DNA of 64,000 bases from Acidobacteriota bacterium (GCA_018269005.1 JAFDVK010000032.1:62001-126000); one strand, 5' to 3'. Numbered from the stretch's first letter, positions 22,734 through 33,235 are shown. The notes: generated by a model not told the origin, from the sequence alone. Numbers and translations: made by a program.

Positions 22734-23993
22734 TCAATACGGGATCTCCGGCCGACGTTCATCATTCGGGTCCGCCCAACGTGTATTTGGCACAACGGGT
22801 GTCCAGTCCGGCCTGAGCGGATCTTTGTCGTACGGATATCCACCGAGCCGCTTGTAAAGCTCGTTGTACTCTGCCACCTTATCTCTGTTCAATGCAACGC
22901 CAAGTCCCGGACCATTTGGCACCTTGATCTTACCGCCGTCATATCTCATCCGGCCGCCTTCGATTATGTCGTCGGTCAAATGATGGTAATGGGCATCGGC
23001 GGCAAATGTCAGGTTCGGGATCACGGCACCAAGATGCAGCATAGTTGCAAGTTGGATGCCGAGCTCACCAGAAGAGTGCACGGCGACGCCCAATTGGAAT
23101 GTTTCGCACACTCCGGCTGCTTTTACGCACGGACGAATACCGCCCCAAAACGTCGTATCAAGCAATATCACATCTACGGCGGTATTTAGGACGTTTGCGG
23201 CCAATTGCTCGAAGTTCACAACGACAGTATTTGTGGCAAGCGGCATTCGCACCTTTTCCCGCGTCCGTCGCATCGCGTGCAGGCCAAATACCGGGTCTTC
23301 GAAATAGTCGTTCCGAATATCCTCGATCTGTTGGCCGAACCAGATCGCCTGTTCGGTGGACCAGGAAGCATTTGGATCAAAGCGAAAACTGTCGCCGCTC
23401 TGCGTGTCGGTGCCGAGTGCCTCGGCAAGAGCACGGTAGCATTGCAGCTCGTATTCAGGATGAAAGACGCCGCCTTTCAGCTTGTGCGATGTAAAGCCGT
23501 GCTTGCTCTTCAGTTCCTTCGCGTGCGCGACCAATTGGTCAACCGTACGCACTTCTCCGCTTCCGTCATTCGGGTTCGGATAGCGAAAGAAAAGATAGGA
23601 TGCGAATGGCACCTGATCCTGTAGCTTTCCGCCGAGGATATCGTAAACCGGAACGTTCCACTTCTTCCCGAGAATGTCGAGGCAGGCGAACTCGAGCGCC
23701 GCGAGTATTTGCGTTCGATTGTTGTATAACGACGCCGTCGGATTGGCGATCTTGAAACGCATCTCTTCAAGGTTTGCGGGGTCGTGGCCGACGAGGTAGC
23801 CTTTCATAGCGCGAAACGCTGATTCGGCAGACTCACCGCCGCCGCCCATTTCGCCGAGCCCCGTGATGCCTTCGTCGGTCTCGACCTCAACGATCGTTCG
23901 CACGAATCTTCCCCAATGGCAGCCTGCGGCATGACGAAGCGGAGCCTCGATCGGGACCGTCACAGTGGTAGCTTTGATGTCGGTAATCTTCAT
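22734..23993 (-). CDS. Enolase-superfamily acid-sugar dehydratase, glucarate dehydratase type
   Basis: A 419-residue protein, enolase N- and C-terminal domains. The acid/base lysines are in HKLKGGV. The metal ligands are the aspartate of FDPNASW, the glutamate of YFEDPV and the asparagine of ATNTVV; an asparagine in third place marks the glucarate dehydratase subgroup. A histidine in AVHSSGELG sits where E. coli GudD has its His base (SHSNNHF). The enzyme should dehydrate a hexarate or aldonate to a 2-keto-3-deoxy acid. The exact sugar acid is not readable. It lies 12 bases after the esterase gene in the same operon. Confidence 0.82.
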   Translation of the reverse strand: MKITDIKATTVTVPIEAPLRHAAGCHWGRFVRTIVEVETDEGITGLGEMGGGGESAESAFRAMKGYLVGHDPANLEEMRFKIANPTASLYNNRTQILAALEFACLDILGKKWNVPVYDILGGKLQDQVPFASYLFFRYPNPNDGSGEVRTVDQLVAHAKELKSKHGFTSHKLKGGVFHPEYELQCYRALAEALGTDTQSGDSFRFDPNASWSTEQAIWFGQQIEDIRNDYFEDPVFGLHAMRRTREKVRMPLATNTVVVNFEQLAANVLNTAVDVILLDTTFWGGIRPCVKAAGVCETFQLGVAVHSSGELGIQLATMLHLGAVIPNLTFAADAHYHHLTDDIIEGGRMRYDGGKIKVPNGPGLGVALNRDKVAEYNELYKRLGGYPYDKDPLRPDWTPVVPNTRWADPNDERRPEIPY

Positions 23994-24005
23994 TTGACGT
24001 GTGCT

Positions 24006-24917
24006 TCAGTTGATGACCTTATTCTCCCGCAGGAAGTCCCATATCTCCGAGTAAGCCATCTTATATTGATCCTGGGTGAACATCCCGTGATCGCCGCCTT
24101 TGACCGTAAAAAGCCTATTCGGAACGTGTGCTTTATCTAGAGCTTCTTTCAGACGCGTTCCTTGGTTGTACGGCACGACACTGTCCTTGTCTCCATGGAT
24201 CGTGATGATAGGCGGGAGATCCGAACGCACGTAGGTAATGGGCGATACTTGCTTGGCGACCGCTGCGGCGTCTGGCAGGCTTCCTACCCACATCTTTGCA
24301 TAGTTCTTGAGGTTCGGTCCCGCAAGAAGATCATTCACGTCCGTTATCCCGTACCAGTTGATTATCGCGGCGACCCTCATATCTTCATCGCCATAGCATT
24401 GGTTATCAAGGGGCGTTCCTTTCGGTAGCATTCCGGCGATCAAAGCAAGGTGTCCGCCGGCGGACTGCCCTGTGAGAACGATCTTCGAGGTATCGAAATT
24501 CCATTGCTTCGCATTCCTGAAGACCCATCGAACGGCACAACGAACGTCTTCGACCGCACCTGGGGCAAGAGAATTCCCAGCCATTCGATACTCGATGTTC
24601 ACTGCTCTCCATCCGCGTTCGAGATACGGCAGAAGCTGATATACGGCCCCTTCCTTCGACCCAAATATCCAGCCGCCTCCGTGAATGAATACGATCGTCG
24701 GCGTCGGGTTCGGGTTGTCTCGCGGATACCAGATGTCGAGCTTTAGCTGAGTGTTGTTCGCCGTTGCGTAAACGACGTCTGGCTGCATCCAGTATCTGTC
24801 CGCGATCTGCAGCGTCGGCGTCGTATCTTGTCCAGATGCGGCCGCGGCGAAACCGAAGGCAGCTGCGATAACAAGAGCTGCTCTGCCAAACCAACGTCTA
24901 AGCGATATTCCTTTCAT
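24006..24917 (-). CDS. Secreted alpha/beta-hydrolase (carbohydrate-esterase-like)
   Basis: A 303-residue protein with a signal peptide (about 1-30). The oxyanion motif HGGGW is near residue 80. The nucleophile serine is in TGQSAGGH, the aspartate in HGDKDSVVPYN and the histidine in GGDHGMF. This is the Aes/BD-FAE esterase fold. Members remove acetyl or feruloyl groups from xylan or pectin, or act on small esters. Location between glycosidase-like genes and the sugar-acid dehydratase suggests deacylation of a glycan. The actual substrate is not shown by the sequence. Confidence 0.8.
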   Translation of the reverse strand: MKGISLRRWFGRAALVIAAAFGFAAAASGQDTTPTLQIADRYWMQPDVVYATANNTQLKLDIWYPRDNPNPTPTIVFIHGGGWIFGSKEGAVYQLLPYLERGWRAVNIEYRMAGNSLAPGAVEDVRCAVRWVFRNAKQWNFDTSKIVLTGQSAGGHLALIAGMLPKGTPLDNQCYGDEDMRVAAIINWYGITDVNDLLAGPNLKNYAKMWVGSLPDAAAVAKQVSPITYVRSDLPPIITIHGDKDSVVPYNQGTRLKEALDKAHVPNRLFTVKGGDHGMFTQDQYKMAYSEIWDFLRENKVIN

Positions 24918-24940
24918 TCCTGTTCCTCGCTAAGTCCGGA

Positions 24941-27166
24941 TCAAGCCGGTCGAACACCGTCCCTAGTAGCTGCGAACGGGCGTCCTTGGTAGTTTAGATT
25001 GCGCAGTTCCGCTTGTTGGTCGAAGCCCGCGAGTCTCGGACTTGCCGTTATCTTGCCGAAGAGCCCGGCATTTACGCCGAATATGGAGTCGATGATCGGT
25101 TCAAGATAGTTGCAGCCCGAGACGCAGGCCCAGTCGTTGATGAACGGCGGATCAGACGGAGCTTTGATGGCACCGCCGTTCGATTCAGGGGCAACGAAGT
25201 CTTCGACAAAGTGAGCCTGTGCGATGGGCCCTTGTTGGGCGGATCTGGCGAGGCCCTTCATCCATTCTCGCGCAACCGCTTGCTCGCCAGCGGCGAAAAG
25301 GCCGCTCAAGGCAAGGGCAGGCCACGCGCAATATGCACCCGTCCACTGATGGTCAGGGCGGATACTGAAGGTCACGTCCAGATCGCGAGTAGAAAGAGCG
25401 CGCATCCATGTCGGCGTCTGAAGTTCACGTTGGAAGAATGCGACCATCTCTTTTTTCTGCTTTGCCGGCATGGTGTCGCCGATGGTCATCAGCGTGACTC
25501 CAAAATCATAGCAATGGTGAACTTCGTTGTAGGATCCGTCGGGTAAGCGGCAACGCCAGATCCCTTTGCCGTCAACGTAAAGCTCGTTCACGCGTTGGGC
25601 GAGATCGTCCGCCTCCTTTCGAAATGCGGCCGCCTTTTCCTTTTGCTGCTTGTGCTCTAAGAGGTCGGCCGCGAACTGCAGATTGTACACGTTCGCCGCG
25701 TTGAGGCCCGCGACCTCATGAACATAGCTGGAAACGGCTTCAAGAAGATTCGTGACGCCTCCATAGTCAGCAAGGCCATGCCCGTTGGTATTGAGTGCGC
25801 GCCAATGCTCGGCATATTGGATCAGACGGTCAAAGACCTTTGTGCCGCCAACTTCCTTTTCGAGCCAGTCCTTGTCCCCCGACCAACGAAGATACTCTTT
25901 GGCCATCCGCGACATCGCATAGTCGTTGACCGAGTACCACGGTCCGACACCGGCACCCGTGAGAAATTCGGTCCCGAAATGCTTATAAACATCCAGGGTC
26001 ATCCAAGTTTCGATCATTCGACGAAGAACGGCTGGATCGAGCATCGCGAGCAGCATCGCGCTCAAAGAGATATCCCAGAGAAAGGTCGTCGTTTCCCAAT
26101 AGCGCGGTGCGAGTGTGACGTATGTGGTCCCGTAAACTGAGTGAGGAGTCGTCCTCCGAAAGAACAACGCACTCATCACGGCCGAATGATATAGACGCTT
26201 AACGTCCTCGTCTTTTGCTATAAGGGTCGGAACGTGCCCGGAAAAGATCTTGTTGCCGGGCGTGAATGCCGCCGCAAGCTGTGTGTTCCATTCGTCGGTC
26301 GTTGCCCTCGCGACCTCATCGAAACTGTTCACTACGGCATCATACCCGCGGCGTGCTTCATCAGCATCCGCTCCCATCGAATTCACGAACGTGACAACGC
26401 CCGACTCGCCTGGGGCGAGATCAAACTCATAGATCAGCCACGATGGCAGCAACTGCGTCGGTTTAGGAGAAGAGCCTTGCAGCACGAAGGCTTCGGTGCG
26501 CTTTGACTTGCAAAGGATCGCGTTGCGTGACGAGTCGATAACGCGTTCGTTGTCGTATTCGCCTGGCGAGTACGCGGCATTCCATGGCGTAACGCTTTTC
26601 GTCGCTCCAGCATTTACCGCGAGCTTGATCTCCGTCTTTCGCCGCTGCTTTGAAACGTTCTTTACACTCAGCTTGACCGCGGTCGTCATCGAGCGAAATG
26701 GAACTATCGTAACACTTGAGAGTTCGAGTCCTCTATATGTCGAACGCCTCTCAATACGGTCCGGCCGCCAAACGAACTCGATAGGTGTCTTCGTTGCCGC
26801 GAAGTATTCTCCATCGACATAAAGAACGCCGGTCAGCAATTCACCGCCCGCACCAAGCGGAGCGACGTTCATTTCGCCTTGTGCAAAAGGCGGAAAAGCG
26901 ATGCTCCGCACCGCCGCAACATCCATTGCGGCTTGAGCGCAGCCCCACTGATTCGTGAGGCCGGGAGGATTGAAGTGATCGCCAAACTTGTGGGTCATTA
27001 CAACGCTCTGGAGAGAATCCGACGTTGGAATGTCCGGAAGCGGCGCTCCGGCCGGCTCGCGAAAAGGTCGGTTTGCTGCACCAAGCGTTTCACTTTTTAA
27101 CAATGCAGGCACGGCAAGGCTAGCGGTTGCGGCTTTTAGAAAATCCCTTCGTTCGAGTTTGCTCAT
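24941..27166 (-). CDS. Tat-exported six-hairpin (alpha/alpha)6 glycosidase-like protein
   Basis: A 741-residue protein with the Tat signal RRDFLKAATASLAVPALL (about 6-23). It has an N-terminal beta-rich domain (to about 280) and a C-terminal helical toroid with repeated W/Y-rich blocks: YWETTTFLWDISLSAMLLAM, GVGPWYSVNDYAMSRM and TNLLEAVSSYVHEVAGLNAAN. The layout recalls GH63/GH37/GH78-type (alpha/alpha)6 enzymes. I do not recognise the exact family. It is expected in the periplasm, next to a GH38-like enzyme in the same unit, so stepwise trimming of one glycan is likely. Confidence 0.7.
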   Translation of the reverse strand: MSKLERRDFLKAATASLAVPALLKSETLGAANRPFREPAGAPLPDIPTSDSLQSVVMTHKFGDHFNPPGLTNQWGCAQAAMDVAAVRSIAFPPFAQGEMNVAPLGAGGELLTGVLYVDGEYFAATKTPIEFVWRPDRIERRSTYRGLELSSVTIVPFRSMTTAVKLSVKNVSKQRRKTEIKLAVNAGATKSVTPWNAAYSPGEYDNERVIDSSRNAILCKSKRTEAFVLQGSSPKPTQLLPSWLIYEFDLAPGESGVVTFVNSMGADADEARRGYDAVVNSFDEVARATTDEWNTQLAAAFTPGNKIFSGHVPTLIAKDEDVKRLYHSAVMSALFFRRTTPHSVYGTTYVTLAPRYWETTTFLWDISLSAMLLAMLDPAVLRRMIETWMTLDVYKHFGTEFLTGAGVGPWYSVNDYAMSRMAKEYLRWSGDKDWLEKEVGGTKVFDRLIQYAEHWRALNTNGHGLADYGGVTNLLEAVSSYVHEVAGLNAANVYNLQFAADLLEHKQQKEKAAAFRKEADDLAQRVNELYVDGKGIWRCRLPDGSYNEVHHCYDFGVTLMTIGDTMPAKQKKEMVAFFQRELQTPTWMRALSTRDLDVTFSIRPDHQWTGAYCAWPALALSGLFAAGEQAVAREWMKGLARSAQQGPIAQAHFVEDFVAPESNGGAIKAPSDPPFINDWACVSGCNYLEPIIDSIFGVNAGLFGKITASPRLAGFDQQAELRNLNYQGRPFAATRDGVRPA

Positions 27167-27182
27167 AGACTAAAATATCTTT

Positions 27183-30017
27183 TTACTGAATTACGACACT
27201 TATAGTCGCGGTTTGATATGGCCGCAGGGTGATAGTCAACGGCGATATTTGCAGGATATCGCCGAGAATTTTGCTCTCGGTAAGATCTACCACCGATGCG
27301 GAGCGTATTTTAGCTGGAAGAGTTACGGTCGCAGATGTCTCCCGCCCTGCGAACTCCTGCAATCGGATGACGAAAGTCTTGCTAACAGGTGGATCAAGCG
27401 GTGATGCGCTTACATCTCCTCGGACCGAACTGTCCGCGGCGGGTTTGACGTTAACTATTTCCACATTTGGTTGATCGACCGTGAAATAGCTCGCTATGGC
27501 ACTTAAAGGCGGCACCTGAACGTACTTTGCGATCAACGGCATATTAAAGGCCTGGCCGAGCCGCCTCGCGGCAATATCATCACGCGTACTTCCACCGGCT
27601 ATCGCATACTCATAAACGTAGCGGCCTGGCATCCCAGGCTCAACTGTCGGCATATTTACAACGCCAAGATCGTGCGTATCGGCCTGGGAACCGTGGCGTA
27701 TCGCACGAGAATAGAGTGTCGCCTCAGGAAGCGGAAATTTGCCGGTGTAAAGTGCCGGGAACTCTTTAGGAGCATCGATCGGCCTCACCTTGGTGCTGAC
27801 ATAGCCGGCAAAGACCCAGTAAAATGCTTGGCGATGTGCTATATATGCTGTCGCCGCACCGTTCGTCAGTCCGATAATATGCTGCGTAGTGACCGAATCC
27901 CGTCGGGCGCCCGGCAGGTAGTCATCAGGAAGCGTGTCTAGCCACTTTTGTCCACCGCGGATCACCTTCAGACCGTCCTTTCCAACGTTCATGGGAAAGG
28001 CAAAGTAGTACGAATCGCTCCAGTTGCCGCTCCCGCCGACAAATGGCATTTCCGTTGGATCGAGCTCATTTCGGATCTGAACTTCGCCGATGCCCTTATA
28101 GATGGTCAATCTTGTGAGCGGAAAAACCGAACGTGGCCGCTGAATCAAGATCTCAGACATCACCTCGCCGGTCCTCACCAAAACGTTCGTTTCTTCAGGA
28201 TAGATCACCCGAGATGCGTCACTGCCTTCGACCCGAAGCAGTTCGTTGAACGGCATTTCGCCCGTCAAATTGAGAAGCTCCCTTCCCGTCAAGCGATCGA
28301 CGAGACTTTCAATGGTTCCCTTCTTGCTGACCCTAACTGAGAATCGGTCGTTCGCGATCTCGTTTGACGAGATCGTTCGCATGGTTGAAGTCGGGGTTCC
28401 GGCTTCGGCCTTTATTTCAAATGTTCTGTAGCCGAACGACGGTACCTGCCTCGCAATAAAGACGGCATCTCCGTTTTCGTCAAGGTCGAAGGCAATGTCT
28501 GCTTTTGACACTGCGTCGCTCACCTTTACGATCTTAGTGTCCTTTCGAGGGGCCGTGAGATGAACAACGTCATCCCGAGTCCACGACAGGCCGTTATAAA
28601 CGACTGAGAACCAGCGATCAGCAGGAACTACCGGAGGATCGTCGTGCCTCGAAGGTTGAACGAGAGTCTTGATACCTGTGTTCAGCAGTCTATCGACCGA
28701 GGCCTTTCCGGTTGTCGCCATATTTACGTATTGACGATTTTGCTCGCTGAGGGCGTCGGCATTATTGAGCTGCGGCCAACCCGTATTTCCCGCTCCGCTA
28801 TGCTCATCGTACGTAAACATTAGGTCATAAAGCTGACTCATATTCCCGGCGGGAAATGGAATTTTGCGAGTCATCGCAATGGCGCTCCAGAGTGACTCGG
28901 CTGCGGGAGTATGATCGTGGCTGTATCTGGCGAGAGCCGAGATCTTGGGAGATTGCGTCTTTGCTTCGCTCCAAAGGCCGGACCATTCACCGCGAAAGGT
29001 CGGCAGCTGAGGTCCGTATTTGCTCTCGATGTGTTTGAGAAATTCGGTGGGCGTCGCGATCTTTAACCGAACCGCCGTGTGTCGTGAATTCCAAAGGTTG
29101 ACGGCCCGCTCCAGATTCGTAACATATTCGGGCTCGATAAAATCGTGGGCGTAGATCGCCATCACCGCGTCGTATTTGTAGCCCGCCTTGTTGTAGCGGT
29201 CCAGAAGGTCCTTAACCCCTGATTCCATTATCTGAAGCGGAGTTCGTTTCCCGGCCAGCTTCGGTTCGAACATCTCAAAGGGTGTGCGATCTGTGTACGG
29301 GTCGAGCGAATAGGGGTCAAGAAAATAGTCTGTCAAGGCTTCCGTATAGCCGCCTCGCGGGCTTTGCGTTACCCAAGTGAGAACCTTGCTTCCATCTTGT
29401 GATTGCCAATAGAACGGTACGTTCCCGGGAGCAAGGCTCGTGGCCTTATCGATGAATGTATTGGCACCGACGACCAAGTATTTACCGCCGCTGCCAGCCA
29501 AGACACTCGGTATTGTTGACGGATGGCCGGGGACATCGTCCATGAGAGCGAATTCCGAACTTATTCCGTACTTACCCTTGAGCTTTGCATAGTCTAAAAA
29601 GAGGCGATTCAGCTCCTCACCGCCCATAAAATCCGTATGCATACTTCCCCACGACATCGATAGGGCGACGCGGCCGGACTTTATCAAATTCATTAAGCGG
29701 GCGATCTTTCGCGTGTCATTCGGGAGAACGGACGTCGGTTTAACGGCTCTCTTTAGCCACTCATTTACTTGCCAGACACTTTCGATCGTCCAGCGAAAGT
29801 TTGGATCGGCTTCGGCGACTCGGATCACCTCGTCGATATGTCTTGCGGCCCGTTCGCGAACTGCATCCGGCGGTTCTACAAAACCAAAGTCGTAGTGAGA
29901 TGTGGGAGTAATGTAGATCGTCTTGATCGAGCTTGCAGGCAGAGCTTCCTGCCCAAGCCCAAATATAGGAAGCAGGATGAATATGGCCAAAAGCGGTACT
30001 GCGAACCTTTTATTCAT
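27183..30017 (-). CDS. GH38-like alpha-mannosidase-family protein, secreted
   Basis: A 944-residue protein with a signal peptide (MNKRFAVPLLAIFILLPIFG). The GH38 N-terminal catalytic domain is recognisable by TSHYDFGF (metal-binding His41/Asp43) and by MDDVPGHPSTIPSVLAGSG, aligned with the nucleophile-bearing IDPFGHS segment of alpha-mannosidases. A long beta-sandwich C-terminal part follows. The first metal motif lacks the usual H-x-D-x-G-W tryptophan. The start at ATG 30017 is chosen for its signal peptide; the frame is open upstream to 30140. It lies downstream of two hairpins that separate it from the outer-membrane receptor gene. Confidence 0.75.
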   Translation of the reverse strand: MNKRFAVPLLAIFILLPIFGLGQEALPASSIKTIYITPTSHYDFGFVEPPDAVRERAARHIDEVIRVAEADPNFRWTIESVWQVNEWLKRAVKPTSVLPNDTRKIARLMNLIKSGRVALSMSWGSMHTDFMGGEELNRLFLDYAKLKGKYGISSEFALMDDVPGHPSTIPSVLAGSGGKYLVVGANTFIDKATSLAPGNVPFYWQSQDGSKVLTWVTQSPRGGYTEALTDYFLDPYSLDPYTDRTPFEMFEPKLAGKRTPLQIMESGVKDLLDRYNKAGYKYDAVMAIYAHDFIEPEYVTNLERAVNLWNSRHTAVRLKIATPTEFLKHIESKYGPQLPTFRGEWSGLWSEAKTQSPKISALARYSHDHTPAAESLWSAIAMTRKIPFPAGNMSQLYDLMFTYDEHSGAGNTGWPQLNNADALSEQNRQYVNMATTGKASVDRLLNTGIKTLVQPSRHDDPPVVPADRWFSVVYNGLSWTRDDVVHLTAPRKDTKIVKVSDAVSKADIAFDLDENGDAVFIARQVPSFGYRTFEIKAEAGTPTSTMRTISSNEIANDRFSVRVSKKGTIESLVDRLTGRELLNLTGEMPFNELLRVEGSDASRVIYPEETNVLVRTGEVMSEILIQRPRSVFPLTRLTIYKGIGEVQIRNELDPTEMPFVGGSGNWSDSYYFAFPMNVGKDGLKVIRGGQKWLDTLPDDYLPGARRDSVTTQHIIGLTNGAATAYIAHRQAFYWVFAGYVSTKVRPIDAPKEFPALYTGKFPLPEATLYSRAIRHGSQADTHDLGVVNMPTVEPGMPGRYVYEYAIAGGSTRDDIAARRLGQAFNMPLIAKYVQVPPLSAIASYFTVDQPNVEIVNVKPAADSSVRGDVSASPLDPPVSKTFVIRLQEFAGRETSATVTLPAKIRSASVVDLTESKILGDILQISPLTITLRPYQTATISVVIQ

Positions 30018-30061
30018 TTGCCTCGAACTACCTGTTTCCTTCCAGATCCAAAGAGAAAAGC

Positions 30062-30160
30062 TGTCCCGCACGCAAGAGCTTGTGCAGCCTCCATCGTGCG
30101 GGACATCCGTGAGCCGGTCCAAATCCGTCCGAACCGCCAAATAGGGACGGCCGGACCGGC
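30062..30160 (-). terminator. Two tandem hairpins between the TonB receptor and GH38-like genes
   Basis: Read on the minus strand, the first stem-loop directly after the receptor stop has arms GCCGGTCC (30113-30120)/GGACCGGC (30153-30160) with an inner CCGTCC/GGACGG stem. The second has 11-base perfect arms TGTCCCGCACG (30062-30072)/CGTGCGGGACA (30095-30105) and is followed by the T-rich stretch CTTTTCTCTTT. Together they could partly stop transcription or protect the receptor mRNA, so receptor and downstream enzymes would be made at different levels. Confidence 0.7.
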
Positions 30161-30169
30161 GTCATGCGA

Positions 30170-33100
30170 TCAGAAGTTCAAGCGGGCAGACAACTGCACC
30201 TGTCTTGGGCCGCCAAATCCGAGCAAACCGCCAAGTTGGTTCCCAACTGTCGATGTGCTGCGTCCAAACGCCGAACAAGCACCTACCGAACCGCCGCACG
30301 AGATACCGCCGGACGGATCGGCGTAGTTCGCCCTATTCAGAAGGTTGAAGACCTCAAGCCTCAAATTAAGCGTCATCCTTTCAGTCAGGCGAGTGTTCTT
30401 GAACAGCGATGCATCAACCTGCGCGAAGCCCGGCCCGCGTAGGATATTTCGGCCTGCGTTACCGAATACGCCCGGTCCCGGATCTGAGAATGCCGCCGGG
30501 TTGAATTGGCAGTTCGGCACACTATACGGCTGGCAATATTGGCTAACTCCGGGGACTATATTGGGACGGAACGAAAATCCGGAGAAGATCCCGCCCGTTC
30601 GGGTGATCGTGACGGGCAGCCCGCTGCGGATCTGAACGATGGAATTGATCTGCCAGCCGTCGATCAGCCATTTCGGCCCATTTCCAAACCACTTTCGGAA
30701 CTTAAGATCGTAGCCGGCATCAAGCGTAAAGTTGTGCCGGACGTCCTGATCCGAGCTTGCGCGTTCTGCACGGGCGTTGTTTTCGTCCTGATAGTCCTTA
30801 AAGAACCCGACAACATCGTCGATCGTGTGTGACCACGTGTAGTTGGCGTTGAACCTGAGTCCATTCGTAAGGTTGCGTCTGAACGTCAACTGCATTGCAT
30901 TGTAGTTCGACTGCGGATACCCGCCGACGGCGTAAATGTCGCCAAAACGACTCGTGAGAGGACGAACGCCGCTAACCGGGTCTGCCCTATTGATGTTCCT
31001 GGGCGAAACCACACCATCGGTAAGGATGTGAGTCACGTGATTGCCGACATACGCAGCTTGAATAGTGCCAAAGCCGATATTCTGCTGAATGCCGAGCGAC
31101 CAGTGCTGCGCCATTGCAGTCTTTAGATCACGCTCGATGACATAGGCTGATGACACACCGCAATCAAAGACCCTGGGGTCGACCGGATAGGAGAACGTCG
31201 GCGGCGGCGTGGCACAGAAGAGCCAGTCAAAAAGGTTCGTTTGCGTCTGCGGGAAGGAGTTCGCCGCGGGCGAGCCGTAGCTCGCCGGTAGTTCTCTGTT
31301 ATAGAAAATTCCATAACCGCCGCGGATGACCGTTTTGGTGTTGCCGAAGACATCAAAAGCAAAACCTACCCGAGGACCGAAGTTGTTCTTGTCCACATTG
31401 TGGAGCTTTTGGCCCTGCGCGGTGTAATTCATCGTCGTAAGGTCAAAATTCTGAAGCAGTCCGTTCTTTTCACGGCTCACGGTACTGACGTCGTACCGAA
31501 GGCCGAGATTGAGCGAGAGCCGCGGATGTGCCCGCCAGTTGTCGTTGATGAAAAAGGCGAAATTTTCGTTAGCGTAGTTAAGGTTAGGATTTCCCCCACG
31601 TGAGATCACAAACGGCTCGTTCGCCTGAAAGCTCGTGGATCCGGGGCCACCGGCAAGGCCGAAAAATGTGAGCGTATACTGCTCTCGGGAGAGAGCCGCT
31701 CGCCGGTTAAGTCGGATGTCCGCGCCGAACTTAAGCGTGTGATCGCCCCGGATCATCGTCATCGTATCCAAGAACTGATACACAACACCGGTCCGGCGCT
31801 GACTGAACTGTGCGGGGCCCGGAGTTGCTATCCTAAAGTCAACAAATGAAAGATCGATTCTCGGAAACTGTTCATCACCGGCCCCTACATCGGTGAAATT
31901 GTGGTTGATGCCGAAACCGAATTCGTTCGTCGTACTCGCGTTGAAAGCGTAGTTGTGAGCAAATTTGAAGAGCTGAACGCGAAGCTTACCAGGGGCAACC
32001 TGCCCAATGCCAACGCCATAAGGGGTGTCAGTATTGGAATCATTTATGTTATAGCGGGCTGAGAAGCGGCTCTTGTCGCTTTGTTGGTAATCGATCTTTA
32101 CTGAGCCCGTATCTTCCCTAAGCCTTGCGATCCGCTGGGCTTGGTATTCACCAAGGTTAGGATCAACAAGACCGGTCAATGGTTGAATATACGGCCGTTG
32201 AGGTAAAGGAATGGTGTCAACAAGCGGCCTGAGTGCCGGTGCCAAGCCGTTTCTGAACAGCTGTGTATAAACGAGCTGGTTGAATGTTTGACCGCGAGTC
32301 TGACGAACGCCTTCATAGTTCGCAAAGAAGAACCATTTATCCTTCACGATCGGACCGCTAAGATTTCCGCCGAACTGATTGAGACGAAATCTCTGTTTGC
32401 CAGCAAGAGCATCACCGGCATCCAATCCTTCGTTACGAAAATACTCAAAAACGCTTCCGTGGAGATTGTTAGTTCCTGATTTGGTGATCGGATTTATCAC
32501 GGCACCGAGTGCCTGTCCGTACTGGGCGGAGTAGTTCTGTTCCAGTACTTGAACTTCCTGGATGCTATCCATGCTCACGCGGTTAACGCGCGATTCGATC
32601 CTGCCGAGCACGTTGGATGTTCCGTTGACGTCCACGCGGCTTGCGTCGATCCCATCAACCAGTACACTCGACCCGCCAAATGTTGACGGAATGCCGTTGA
32701 TCGCTGTCTGAAATTGATTTGTGGATTGAACGGAGCCCGGTACGGTCGCAAGAAGTTGAGTGAAGTCTCGTCCATTCACGGGATTGTCCTGAATGCGAGC
32801 TTGCAGAACCGTATCGCCAAGCGTCGCGGTCTCAGTGTCCGTTGGCGTCTGGTCGGCCGTTACTTCGACGGCGGCTTCAACACCCTGCACCTTCACGGAG
32901 ATATTGACCCTCAACGTGTCACCGACCGCAAGTCTGGCATCGGTTACCGTCGTCGGCTGAAATCCCGAAGCGGTTACGGAAACTCGATAAACACCATTTG
33001 AAAGTGATGGTGCATAGTATACGCCGTTGCTATCGGTCACTACGGTTTTGGTCTCATTCGTGCCAACGTTAGTTACTTTCACGCTTGCACTTGGAACAGC

Positions 33101-33235
33101 CGCGCCATTCGCATCCTGAACGGTGCCGGTGATCGTTCCCGTGTTGGATTGCGCGACCACACCGAGAGAAAAGACCAGCGCTATGGCAATGCCGACTGAC
33201 ACCTGCCCGATTTGTTTTAGAATTCCTTTGTTCAT
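30170..33235 (-). CDS. Oar-like TonB-dependent outer-membrane protein with carboxypeptidase-regulatory domain
   Basis: A 1021-residue protein. It has a signal peptide (to about 31), an N-terminal carboxypeptidase-regulatory-like beta-sandwich (GTITGTVQDANGAAVPSASV, about 34-115), a plug (LVDGIDASRVDVNG, IQEVQVLEQNYSAQYGQALG) and a long beta-barrel ending in the outer-membrane signature LNF. Such Oar/SusC-like receptors bring oligomers across the outer membrane and are expanded in Acidobacteriota. AGGAGG stands before ATG 33235. Genes for glycosidases and a symporter on both sides suggest a carbohydrate ligand. Confidence 0.9.
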   Translation of the reverse strand: MNKGILKQIGQVSVGIAIALVFSLGVVAQSNTGTITGTVQDANGAAVPSASVKVTNVGTNETKTVVTDSNGVYYAPSLSNGVYRVSVTASGFQPTTVTDARLAVGDTLRVNISVKVQGVEAAVEVTADQTPTDTETATLGDTVLQARIQDNPVNGRDFTQLLATVPGSVQSTNQFQTAINGIPSTFGGSSVLVDGIDASRVDVNGTSNVLGRIESRVNRVSMDSIQEVQVLEQNYSAQYGQALGAVINPITKSGTNNLHGSVFEYFRNEGLDAGDALAGKQRFRLNQFGGNLSGPIVKDKWFFFANYEGVRQTRGQTFNQLVYTQLFRNGLAPALRPLVDTIPLPQRPYIQPLTGLVDPNLGEYQAQRIARLREDTGSVKIDYQQSDKSRFSARYNINDSNTDTPYGVGIGQVAPGKLRVQLFKFAHNYAFNASTTNEFGFGINHNFTDVGAGDEQFPRIDLSFVDFRIATPGPAQFSQRRTGVVYQFLDTMTMIRGDHTLKFGADIRLNRRAALSREQYTLTFFGLAGGPGSTSFQANEPFVISRGGNPNLNYANENFAFFINDNWRAHPRLSLNLGLRYDVSTVSREKNGLLQNFDLTTMNYTAQGQKLHNVDKNNFGPRVGFAFDVFGNTKTVIRGGYGIFYNRELPASYGSPAANSFPQTQTNLFDWLFCATPPPTFSYPVDPRVFDCGVSSAYVIERDLKTAMAQHWSLGIQQNIGFGTIQAAYVGNHVTHILTDGVVSPRNINRADPVSGVRPLTSRFGDIYAVGGYPQSNYNAMQLTFRRNLTNGLRFNANYTWSHTIDDVVGFFKDYQDENNARAERASSDQDVRHNFTLDAGYDLKFRKWFGNGPKWLIDGWQINSIVQIRSGLPVTITRTGGIFSGFSFRPNIVPGVSQYCQPYSVPNCQFNPAAFSDPGPGVFGNAGRNILRGPGFAQVDASLFKNTRLTERMTLNLRLEVFNLLNRANYADPSGGISCGGSVGACSAFGRSTSTVGNQLGGLLGFGGPRQVQLSARLNF

